A stretch of 64,000 nucleotides of DNA from Novosphingobium sp. GTDB taxonomy: Bacteria; Pseudomonadota; Alphaproteobacteria; Sphingomonadales; Sphingomonadaceae. The position numbers were made by a program, and so were the translations under genes. The notes below the pieces were generated by a model, which worked only from the letters and a program-made list of their open reading frames with translations, searched no databases and had not been told where the DNA came from. Positions within the stretch are counted from its first letter, which is position 1, and the number at the start of each line of letters is the position of its first letter. Below are positions 1-7,222 of this stretch, one piece after another. The DNA lies in the NCBI RefSeq assembly GCF_030699305.1, contig NZ_JAUYNB010000017.1:62001-126000 (forward strand), in the 5' to 3' direction.

Positions 1-1
1 G

Positions 2-940
2 CACACCCACAACGACCGGGGCACCGGCGTCGCGGCGGCGGAACTGGGGCTGATGGCGGGCGCAGACCGCGTCGAAGGCTGCCTGTTCGGCAATGGCGAA
101 CGCACCGGCAACTGCTGCCTCGTCACGGTTGCGCTGAACATGTACACGCAGGGGATCAACCCGCAGCTGGACTTCTCGAATATCGACGACGTGATCCAGA
201 CGGTCGAATACTGCAACCAGCTGAAAGTGCCGGAACGTCATCCCTATGGCGGCGAACTGGTGTTCACGGCCTTTTCCGGCAGCCATCAGGATGCGATCAA
301 GAAGGGCTTCGCCGCGCAGGAAACCCGCAATGATGAGCAGTGGGCCGTGCCGTACCTGCCGATCGACCCGGCGGACCTCGGCCGCAGCTATGAAGCGGTG
401 ATCCGGGTCAATTCGCAGTCCGGCAAGGGCGGCTTCGCCTGGGTGATCGAGCAGGATCAGGGGCTGAAGCTGCCCAAGAAGATGCAGGCGCACTTCTCCA
501 AGCACGTGCAGGAACTGGCCGACCAGCTGGGCCGCGAACTGGTGGCGGAAGACATCTGGGACGTGTTCCAGCGGGTCTATCGCCTGGGCAACCCGCAGCA
601 TTTTCAGCTGGTCGATTTCGACGAAAAGCGCGCGTCCGATGGCACCCGCGTCTTCGCCGGCAAGATCGAACTGGACGGCAAGGAACGGAGCGTTTCGGGG
701 CGCGGTAACGGGCTCATCTCGTCCGTCGTGTCGACGATCGCCGACAGCTTTGGCGTGGCGCTGGAAGTGCGGGACTATTCCGAACACGCGATGGGTGCCG
801 GATCGGACGCCCGCGCGGCGGCCTATGTCGAATGCGTGACGGCGGATGGCAAGACCATCTGGGGCGTGGGCATCGATGAAGACGTCGCCACCGCCAGTGT
901 CCGCGCGGTGCTGAGTGCTGCCAACGCGGTGGCGGGCTGA
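2..940 (+). CDS. leuA: 2-isopropylmalate synthase, 3' part (5' end outside window)
   Basis: First step of leucine biosynthesis: condenses acetyl-CoA with 2-oxoisovalerate. The window holds the last 312 residues. The visible part opens with HTHND, the two metal-binding histidines of the TIM barrel. It then carries the GNGERTGN loop typical of the family and ends with the LeuA allosteric dimer domain (GSDARAAAYVE), where leucine feedback inhibition acts in characterised enzymes. The spacing and motifs fit the longer (about 560-residue) LeuA class. The reading frame is open to the window edge, so the true start lies upstream. It converges on the alcohol dehydrogenase gene across a repeat-filled gap. 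Confidence 0.95.
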   Translation, partial: HTHNDRGTGVAAAELGLMAGADRVEGCLFGNGERTGNCCLVTVALNMYTQGINPQLDFSNIDDVIQTVEYCNQLKVPERHPYGGELVFTAFSGSHQDAIKKGFAAQETRNDEQWAVPYLPIDPADLGRSYEAVIRVNSQSGKGGFAWVIEQDQGLKLPKKMQAHFSKHVQELADQLGRELVAEDIWDVFQRVYRLGNPQHFQLVDFDEKRASDGTRVFAGKIELDGKERSVSGRGNGLISSVVSTIADSFGVALEVRDYSEHAMGAGSDARAAAYVECVTADGKTIWGVGIDEDVATASVRAVLSAANAVAG

Positions 941-978
941 ACAGGACAAACTGCGCCCGCAAGCGGGCGCGGCCTTAC

Positions 979-1163
979 CTCCCCTCCCGCCTGCGGGAGG
1001 GGCTGGGGGAGGGCCTGTCAAAAACCCCTATCCGTTCGTGTCGAGCGTAGTCGAGACACGGTTGCGCTGGGGTGTCTCGACTACGCACGACACGAACGGA
1101 TGGGTTGGGAGTGAATCAGGGTAACAGGCCCTCCCCCAACCCCTCCCGCAGGCGGGAGGGGAG
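979..1163. repeat. Nested palindromic repeat element between convergent genes
   Basis: Two 40-bp arms (979-1018 and 1124-1163) are inverted copies with a single mismatch, and each arm contains its own small hairpin. Inside them lies a second palindrome, 1031-1059 against 1072-1100 (29 bp, one mismatch), which belongs to the TTCGTGTCGAGCG family also found near 38.4 and 46.2 kb. The arrangement looks like one repeat inserted in another. Lying between convergent genes, it could also terminate transcription from both sides. Confidence 0.9.
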
Positions 1164-1171
1164 TTGCCTGC

Positions 1172-2212
1172 TCAATCCGGGATCAGCACCATTTTCAGCG
1201 CTCCGGCCTCGCGCGCTTCGAACAGGCGATAGGCTTCTGCACCCTGGCTGAGCGGCATGCGGTGGCTGATGTACTTTTCGGGCCTCAACCGGCCTGACTG
1301 CACCAGCGGGAACAGCGCGGGCAGTTCTTCCGGCACCGAACAAGTCCCGGTGCGGAAGGTCAGCCCCGCCGCGAAAGCACGTTCCAGCGGGAACGGGAAG
1401 CGCCGCGATTGCTGCACGCCGATGACCGACACCGTCCCGCGCGGGCGAACCAGCCGCAGCGCGAAATCGACCGTCGCGTCGCTGCCGACCACTTCGACCA
1501 CGCAATCGAGCTTGCGCCCGCGCGTATCCTGCTTGATCCGTTCCAGCGCCTCGTCCGGATGCAGCGCAATCGCCCCGGCCGCTTCGGCCAACGCGCGGCG
1601 TTCGGGGATCGGGTCGATTGCATAGACCACGTGCGCGCCCATCACGAAGGCGCTGTCGACCGCCATCAGCCCAATCGGGCCAAGCCCGATCACCGCCACG
1701 CTGCTGCCGGGCCGGACATCGGCATTGCGTGCACCAAACCACGCGGTGGCCAGCGCATCGGTCATCATCAGCGCCTGTTCCATGCTGACGCCGTCCGGCA
1801 CCGATACCGCGTTGATATCCGCTGCCGGAACCCGCACCGCTTCGGCCTGCGATCCCTGCAACCTGGCCGACAGGCCATAGCAGGACCCCATGCCGAATTC
1901 GCACAGGTTGACCACGCCGGACAGACATGACCGGCATGATCCGCACCCCACCGCGGCCGGGATCATCACCTTGTCGCCCACTTTCAACCGGCTGACCCCG
2001 CGCCCCACTTCAACCACTTCGCCCACGGCTTCGTGACCGACGCAAAAGCCCGTGTCCTCGGAAAAGCCGTGGCCGTGGTAAATGTGCAGATCGCTGCCGC
2101 AGATCGAGCAGGCGGTGACCTGAACGATGGCATCGCGGTCCGACTGGGGCGTTGGATCGTCCATCGCCTCATGCCGGATATCGCGCGCGCCATAGTATCG
2201 CAGGGCTTTCAT
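1172..2212 (-). CDS. Zinc-dependent alcohol dehydrogenase (MDR family)
   Basis: A 346-residue medium-chain dehydrogenase. The N-terminal GroES-like domain has the catalytic Cys in SICGSD and the GHEAVGEVVEVG signature. A structural-zinc cysteine cluster (GCGSCRSCLSGVVNLC) follows, then a Rossmann domain with VIGLGPIGLMA for NAD(P). It probably oxidises an alcohol or reduces an aldehyde; the substrate cannot be read from sequence. It is the last gene of a leftward operon (phosphotransferase, SDR, acyl-CoA dehydrogenase, this gene) with 14 bp between it and its upstream neighbour. A purine-rich GGGAGGGA site precedes the ATG. Confidence 0.9.
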   Translation of the reverse strand: MKALRYYGARDIRHEAMDDPTPQSDRDAIVQVTACSICGSDLHIYHGHGFSEDTGFCVGHEAVGEVVEVGRGVSRLKVGDKVMIPAAVGCGSCRSCLSGVVNLCEFGMGSCYGLSARLQGSQAEAVRVPAADINAVSVPDGVSMEQALMMTDALATAWFGARNADVRPGSSVAVIGLGPIGLMAVDSAFVMGAHVVYAIDPIPERRALAEAAGAIALHPDEALERIKQDTRGRKLDCVVEVVGSDATVDFALRLVRPRGTVSVIGVQQSRRFPFPLERAFAAGLTFRTGTCSVPEELPALFPLVQSGRLRPEKYISHRMPLSQGAEAYRLFEAREAGALKMVLIPD

Positions 2213-2226
2213 TGCCGGTCCCTCCC

Positions 2227-3453
2227 CTAGCGCTCGTTCATCGCGACATATTCCTTGATCTTCTGCTTGCCGAGCTGGCTCATGTGCACTTCATCCGGGC
2301 CGTCGGCGATGCGGACAAAGCGGTTGAGCGTGAAGAACCGCGCAATTGGCGTATCGTCCGAAACGCCCATCCCGCCGTGGACCTGGATCGCGCGGTCGCA
2401 GACCGTCTGGGCCATTTGCGGGGCGACGACCTTGATCGCGGCAATCAGGTCCTTGGCGACCTTGTTGCCATATCGGTCCATCGCGTCAGCAGCTTTCAGC
2501 GTCAGCAAACGGGTCATTTCAACCTCGCAGAAGCTTTTCGCCACGTCCTGCCGGATCGACGACTGGTCGGACAGCTTTTTGCCGAACGCGACGCGGCTTT
2601 CCGCGCGGCGGGCCATGATTTCCAGCGCGCGCTGGGCCTGACCGATGGAGCGCATGCAGTGGTGGATGCGGCCCGGCCCGAGGCGGCCTTGCGCAATCTC
2701 GAACCCGCGCCCTTCGCCCAGGATCAGGTTGCCCTTGGGCACGCGGACATTGTCGAAGCGCAGCTCAACCTCACCGCCCGGGGAATTGTGGCTGCCGAAC
2801 ACGGTCAGGTGACGCACGATGGTGATGCCGGGCGTGTTCGGCTCGACCAGAATCTGCGAATGCTGGGCGTGGCGCGGGGCGTCGAAATCGGTCTTGCCCA
2901 TCACGATCCAGATATCGCAGCGCGGGTGCATCGCGTTGGAAATCCACCACTTGCGCCCGTTCAGCACATATTCGTCACCGTCCGGCGTGATCGACAGTTC
3001 CAGATTGGTCGCATCGGACGAAGCCACCTGCGGTTCAGTCATCACATAGGCCGAGCGGATTTCACCCGCCAGCAGCGGCTTGAGCCACTTTTCCTGCTGC
3101 TCCGGGCTGCCGAACTTGGCCAGCACTTCCATGTTGCCGGTATCGGGCGCGGAGCAGTTGAACACCTGGCTGGACCACGGCACGCGGCCCATCAGCTCGG
3201 CCAGCGGGGCATATTCCAGATTGGTCAGGCCGGGCGAAAACTCGCCGTATTCGTGCGGCAGGAACAGGTTCCAAAGGCCCAGCGCGTGGACCTTTTCCTT
3301 CAGCGGCTCCATCCCCGGCCATTCCTGCCACTGGTTGGCCGGATCGGTGACGAAGTCGTGATAGGCCTGCTCGGCGGGATAGATATGTTCGTCCATGAAG
3401 GCCTGAATCTGCGCCAGCAGGCCCTTCACCTTGTCGCTGTGTTCGAAGTTCAT
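2227..3453 (-). CDS. Acyl-CoA dehydrogenase (ACAD10/11-like)
   Basis: A 408-residue flavoprotein that introduces a double bond into an acyl-CoA. It has the usual order of N-terminal helical domain, beta domain (YVMTEPQVASSDATN, then GRKWWISNA) and C-terminal helical domain with IQVHGGMGVSDD and RIADGPDEVH. Length and motifs resemble the ACAD domain of ACAD10/ACAD11 and the bacterial LvaC type more than short-chain enzymes (inference from memory, not a search). Its operon partner is an aminoglycoside-phosphotransferase-fold kinase, the domain to which this ACAD type is fused in animals. An AAGGA site lies upstream of the ATG. Confidence 0.92.
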   Translation of the reverse strand: MNFEHSDKVKGLLAQIQAFMDEHIYPAEQAYHDFVTDPANQWQEWPGMEPLKEKVHALGLWNLFLPHEYGEFSPGLTNLEYAPLAELMGRVPWSSQVFNCSAPDTGNMEVLAKFGSPEQQEKWLKPLLAGEIRSAYVMTEPQVASSDATNLELSITPDGDEYVLNGRKWWISNAMHPRCDIWIVMGKTDFDAPRHAQHSQILVEPNTPGITIVRHLTVFGSHNSPGGEVELRFDNVRVPKGNLILGEGRGFEIAQGRLGPGRIHHCMRSIGQAQRALEIMARRAESRVAFGKKLSDQSSIRQDVAKSFCEVEMTRLLTLKAADAMDRYGNKVAKDLIAAIKVVAPQMAQTVCDRAIQVHGGMGVSDDTPIARFFTLNRFVRIADGPDEVHMSQLGKQKIKEYVAMNER

Positions 3454-3471
3454 GTGATCGGTATCCTTTAT

Positions 3472-4209
3472 TTAAAGCGAAAGCCCGCCGTCGACGATCA
3501 GCGTGTGACCGGTAACGTAAGAGGCGAGCGGAGAGGCGAGGAAGATGGCGGCCCCGGCCATGTCGGCGGGCAGGCCCATGCGGCGCTGCGGAATGCTGGC
3601 CAGCGCACCGGCCAGCCGGTCCGGATGCTCGGTCGTGACCTTGGTCAGCTTGGTATCGACCAGCCCCGGCGCGAGGCCATTAACGCGGATGCCCTCTGGC
3701 GCCCAGGCCTGCCCCAGCGTCTTGGTCAGGCTGATTGCGCCGGCCTTTGACGCGGCATAGGCCGGATTGCCGATGTTGGCCTTGAAACCCGCAATCGAGC
3801 TGACCACAATCACGCTGCCCCCCGCTTCCAGCAGCTGTGGTTTGAATTTCCGCGCAATGTGCATCAGGCTGTCAAGATTGACCGCCATCACCCGATCCCA
3901 GCCGGGCCGTTCAAATTCTCCGCGTTTGTAGACGACCGTGCCCTGACACAGCACCAGCACGTCCAGCTGATCGAACGGCAGCGGCGCGGCGGCGATGGCA
4001 TCGGGATCAGCGACATCGACGCAAGTATAGCCAAGCCCGGTCAGGTCCGACCCGTCCGCCGGATCGTATTCCGCCGGGTCGGCCCGCGTGCCCCATACGT
4101 GGACGTCGCCGCCGCGTTCCCGGAACGCGTGGGCGATGCCATTGCCGATCCCGCTCGATCCGCCGACGACCAGAATGTGCTGGCCGGTAAAATCGGTGTC
4201 ACTGTGCAT
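3472..4209 (-). CDS. SDR family oxidoreductase
   Basis: A 245-residue short-chain dehydrogenase. The NAD(P) loop GGSSGIGNG is near residue 15, and the catalytic serine and YAASK motif are in the middle. The C-terminus VTGHTLIVDGG is typical of the family. The start at 4209 is preferred over the in-frame upstream codon at 4227 because GAGGGAAG sits a few bases before the ATG at 4209. The gene begins 10 bp after the phosphotransferase stop. In lva-type pathways an SDR oxidises the 3-hydroxyacyl-CoA formed after isomerisation; that role here is inference. Confidence 0.9.
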   Translation of the reverse strand: MHSDTDFTGQHILVVGGSSGIGNGIAHAFRERGGDVHVWGTRADPAEYDPADGSDLTGLGYTCVDVADPDAIAAAPLPFDQLDVLVLCQGTVVYKRGEFERPGWDRVMAVNLDSLMHIARKFKPQLLEAGGSVIVVSSIAGFKANIGNPAYAASKAGAISLTKTLGQAWAPEGIRVNGLAPGLVDTKLTKVTTEHPDRLAGALASIPQRRMGLPADMAGAAIFLASPLASYVTGHTLIVDGGLSL

Positions 4210-4219
4210 GAAACTTCCC

Positions 4220-5248
4220 TCAGGCAATGCGCCGCAGCGCGCGTTGGAACAGGTGGATGGTGTGCGCGTGGAGCCGGTCGCCCACCTCGCGCGGGGCCTT
4301 GCCGGCGCAGGCCCGGGCGTGGGTGCCTTCCAGAATGATCCCCAGCTTATAACAGGCCAGCACCGCGAACCAATCGAGGTGCGCCAGATCGCGGCCCGTT
4401 TGCGCGGCGAAGTGCGCGGTCAGTTCGTCAGGCGTCGCAAAGCCCTCCCACGGGGTGATCGCCACATCGGTTGCGTGGGGCGCATCGCCTTCGGGCCAGG
4501 TCGCGATCAGCCAGCCCAGAACGAGCAGCGGATCGCCCAGCGTGCACAGTTCCCAGTCGACCACAGCGGCCAGTTCGCCGCTGTCATGCCGGAACAGGAC
4601 GTTGGCAAAATGGAAGTCACCGTGGATGATCCCCGGCTGGATCGCATCGGGGCGGTGCGCGTCGAGCCAGCGGGCGACTTTCTCCACGCCCGGAATCGCC
4701 TCCGGCCCGGTCCAGCCCGGCAGTTCGGCATAGCTGGCCAGCTGCGCCGCCCAGCGGCCGACCTGCCGTTCCAGCCAGCCGTCCAGCTTGCCGAAATCGG
4801 CCAGCCCGACCGCCCGGTAATCGACCTTGCTCAGCGCCGCGATGGCTTCGACCATCGCCAGCCCCATCCGGCGGCGCACGGCGGCGTCCCCGGCGTGGAG
4901 CGGGGGTAGCCCCTGCGTGGCATTGAACCCGTCAATCGGCTCCATCAGGTAAAACGCCGCGCCGATCACGTCCTCGTCCGGACAGGCCGCGATCAGGCCG
5001 GGGTGCGGCACGGCGCTGCCCGCCAGCGCCGCCAGCACCCGCGCCTCACGCCGCATCGTCTCATTCGAATTGGCCCGCAGCACCGGCGGCGGACGGCGCA
5101 GGACATAGCCCCGGCCCGCGCGGGTGAAGCGCAGCAGGATGTTCTGGGTGCCGCCAGCCAGCCGCTGCGCACGCTCCAGCGGACCGGACCCGAGGCCCTG
5201 CCCGTCCATCCAGCGCTCCAGCGCGGCAAGGTCGACGCCAGGGTCCAC
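4220..5248 (-). CDS. Phosphotransferase family protein (APH fold, LvaA/ACAD10-11 kinase type)
   Basis: A 342-residue aminoglycoside-phosphotransferase-fold protein. It shows GGTQNILLRF and YVLRRPPP in the N-lobe, the catalytic loop HGDFHFANVLF and the metal-binding VVDWELCTLGDP. These motifs belong to the group linked to acyl-CoA dehydrogenases rather than to antibiotic resistance, so a resistance role is unlikely. In known relatives the kinase phosphorylates a 4-hydroxyacyl-CoA so that phosphate can be eliminated. The start is GTG with AGAGG upstream. It is the first gene of the leftward operon and is divergent from tetR. Confidence 0.88.
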   Translation of the reverse strand: MDPGVDLAALERWMDGQGLGSGPLERAQRLAGGTQNILLRFTRAGRGYVLRRPPPVLRANSNETMRREARVLAALAGSAVPHPGLIAACPDEDVIGAAFYLMEPIDGFNATQGLPPLHAGDAAVRRRMGLAMVEAIAALSKVDYRAVGLADFGKLDGWLERQVGRWAAQLASYAELPGWTGPEAIPGVEKVARWLDAHRPDAIQPGIIHGDFHFANVLFRHDSGELAAVVDWELCTLGDPLLVLGWLIATWPEGDAPHATDVAITPWEGFATPDELTAHFAAQTGRDLAHLDWFAVLACYKLGIILEGTHARACAGKAPREVGDRLHAHTIHLFQRALRRIA

Positions 5249-5268
5249 CGGTTATCCTCTCGTTATAT

Positions 5269-5284
5269 TTATCCAGATGGATAA
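5269..5284. promoter_or_regulatory. Perfect palindrome in divergent promoter, candidate TetR operator
   Basis: TTATCCA-GA-TGGATAA is a perfect 7-bp inverted repeat with a 2-bp spacer. It lies 21 bp from the phosphotransferase start and 29 bp from the chosen tetR start. TetR regulators commonly repress their own gene and the divergent operon from such a site. Confidence 0.6.
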
Positions 5285-5312
5285 TGCATTTGACCTATCC
5301 CGGAGTCAAACT

Positions 5313-5966
5313 ATGTTTCCCCCAATGGAAGCACCCGCCCTCCCCGCCCGTTCCGACGCGGCCGAGCATCTCAAGGCGGTGGCGTTGAAGCTGTTCGCCG
5401 AGCGCGGGATCGACGGCGTGACCGTCCGCCAGATTGCCGAGGCAGCGGGCCAGAAGAACCATGCGACAGTCGGCTATCACTTCGGATCGAAGGAGGAACT
5501 GGTCCGCGAACTGATCGTCGATGGCGCGCGCCTGATCGACGACCAACGCAACCGCTGGTTGGACGAGGCCGAAGCGCACGGCGGCCCGCGCAGTGTGCTG
5601 GAAGTGGTTGAAGGACTGGTCCGCACCTCGCTCAACCCCGCGCCGCCGCCGTCGGGCGAATGCTACAACCGCTTCGTCGTGGTGCTGGGCCTGTCGCACC
5701 GCGCGCTGTTCATGGACGCGCTGGAGGGGCGCTGGAACTCTGGCTACTTGCGCTGTTTCGAGCATATTCGCCGCCTGAAGCCGGGCGTCTCGCGCACCCT
5801 GCTCAACCAGCGGCTGCTGTTCATGGGCGCGGCGCTGGGCGGCATTCTGGCCAGCCGCGAAAGCGAACTGGCCGATCAGTCGCGCCCGCACCCGATGTGG
5901 AGCAGCGACACCACACTGACCCGCATCGCCTGCTCGCTGGCCGCGATGCTTGAGTGGGAAGCCTGA
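5313..5966 (+). CDS. TetR/AcrR family transcriptional regulator
   Basis: A 217-residue repressor-type regulator. The N-terminal helix-turn-helix is clear (ERGIDGVTVRQIAEAAG, then YHFGSKEELVRELI), and a divergent ligand-binding helical domain follows. The ATG at 5313 is chosen because GGAG stands 7 bases before it. The upstream in-frame ATG at 5277 would lie inside the palindromic operator. It is divergent from the phosphotransferase operon and heads a rightward set (amidohydrolase, Fe-alcohol dehydrogenase, nitronate monooxygenase), so it probably controls both arms. The ligand is unknown; an acyl-CoA intermediate would be typical. Confidence 0.9.
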   Translation: MFPPMEAPALPARSDAAEHLKAVALKLFAERGIDGVTVRQIAEAAGQKNHATVGYHFGSKEELVRELIVDGARLIDDQRNRWLDEAEAHGGPRSVLEVVEGLVRTSLNPAPPPSGECYNRFVVVLGLSHRALFMDALEGRWNSGYLRCFEHIRRLKPGVSRTLLNQRLLFMGAALGGILASRESELADQSRPHPMWSSDTTLTRIACSLAAMLEWEA

Positions 5967-6024
5967 GCGCCATAAGCTCAACCAAATCCGGCCCGTGAAG
6001 AGGCCAATCGAGAGGAAGCCCCTG

Positions 6025-7065
6025 ATGACCGAAGCGATCCTGGAACCCGACCTGCCGATCATCGATCCGCACCACCACTTGTGGGACTTGCGGCCGATGA
6101 TGACGGCGTTCCCGGAACCACACCACCCGTTCATCGCCGCCGTCGCGCGCTCGCCTTACTACACCTTCAATGAACTCCACGCCGACACCACCAGCGGTCA
6201 CAACGTGATTGGTACGGTGTTCATGGAATGCGGCGCATTTTACCGCAGCGGCGCCAGCGATGCGCTGAAAGTGCTGGGCGAGGTTGAATACGTCAACGGC
6301 GTCGCCGCGCAGAGCGCCAGCGGACTTTATGGCAACCAGCGGCTCTGCGCGGGGATCATCGGCCACGCCGACCTGCGACTGGGCGACGGCGCGCGGCCCG
6401 TGCTGGAGCTGCTGATGGCCACGACCGCACGGTTCAAGGGCATCCGCCATCAGGGCGCGTGGGACGCCAATCCCGATACCCTCGGCCCGCCGTTCCACGC
6501 GCCGCAGGGGCTTTACCGCGATGCCACCTTCCGGGCGGGCTTCCAGCACCTCGGCGAACTCGGCCTGACGTTCGATGCGTGGGTGCTGGAACCGCAACTG
6601 GGCGACGTGGTCGACCTCGCCCGCGCCTTCCCCGACCAGCCGATCGTGGTCGACCACTGCGGCACCCCGCTGGGCATGGGGCCATATCATGGCAAGCTGC
6701 ATGAACGCTTCGACGGTTGGCGCACCGCCATCCAAGACCTTGCTGCCTGCCCCAACGTCTCGATCAAGCTGGGCGGCCTGGCCATGTCGTTCGCGGGCAT
6801 GCCCGATCACGGCCCCGAAGCGGGGCTGTCGTCCGAAACGCTGGCGGCGATGTGGCGGCCCTACATCGAAACCTGCATCGAAGCCTTTGGCCCAACCCGC
6901 GCGATGTTCGAAAGCAATTACCCGGTCGACAAGTGGGGCGCGAGCTATCCCGTGCTGTGGAACGCGTTCAAGCGCCTGACATTGGGCGCCTCGGCCGACG
7001 AAAAGCGCGCGCTCTATGCCGGAACCGCCGCGCGGTTCTATGGCATCGAAGACTTGTTGAATTGA
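6025..7065 (+). CDS. Amidohydrolase family protein (TIM-barrel metal hydrolase)
   Basis: A 346-residue amidohydrolase-2 type protein. PIIDPHHHLWDL at the N-terminus gives the first metal-ligand histidines. VVDHCGTP and the C-terminal MFESNYPVDKWG complete the pattern seen in lactonases and decarboxylases of aromatic catabolism. The ATG at 6025 has AGAGGAAG 6 bases upstream, whereas the in-frame ATG at 5950 overlaps tetR and lacks such a site. It likely hydrolyses a lactone or decarboxylates an acid in the pathway of this cluster; the substrate is not inferable. Confidence 0.85.
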   Translation: MTEAILEPDLPIIDPHHHLWDLRPMMTAFPEPHHPFIAAVARSPYYTFNELHADTTSGHNVIGTVFMECGAFYRSGASDALKVLGEVEYVNGVAAQSASGLYGNQRLCAGIIGHADLRLGDGARPVLELLMATTARFKGIRHQGAWDANPDTLGPPFHAPQGLYRDATFRAGFQHLGELGLTFDAWVLEPQLGDVVDLARAFPDQPIVVDHCGTPLGMGPYHGKLHERFDGWRTAIQDLAACPNVSIKLGGLAMSFAGMPDHGPEAGLSSETLAAMWRPYIETCIEAFGPTRAMFESNYPVDKWGASYPVLWNAFKRLTLGASADEKRALYAGTAARFYGIEDLLN

Positions 7066-7068
7066 ACA

Positions 7069-7198
7069 CCCCACCCCTTCAGGGGAGGGGCAGCGAGACT
7101 TGGCGGCTGTGCCGCCTAGTCGCAGCGGGGCGGGGCTTGGGCGCAGAACATTGCGGCAAACCGCCCCCACCCCAACCCCTCCCCTAAAGGAGAGGGGC
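7069..7198 (+). repeat. Composite palindromic element, copy 1
   Basis: A roughly 130-bp element whose ends are short G/C hairpins (around CCCCTTCAGGGGAGGGG and CCCCTCCCCTAAAGGAG). Its core reads GGGGCAGCGAGACTTGGCG followed by CCTAGTCGCAGCGGGG. The same order of blocks occurs in reverse orientation at 47667-47802. It separates two genes of the same transcript. Confidence 0.85.
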
Positions 7199-7222
7199 AA
7201 GACGGACCAAGGAGCTCACACA

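Noticed and set aside
2152..3750. 532-residue open frame on the plus strand
   Set aside because: It lies antisense to the acyl-CoA dehydrogenase and the start of the SDR, is His/Arg/Asp-rich as expected of a shadow frame in GC-rich DNA, and shows no domain.
4220..5248. Aminoglycoside resistance gene
   Set aside because: The fold is that of aminoglycoside phosphotransferases, but motifs and operon context match the kinases of acyl-CoA pathways.
5821..7200. 459-residue open frame on the minus strand
   Set aside because: It is antisense to the amidohydrolase, whose metal motifs are clear; composition and lack of domains mark it as a shadow.
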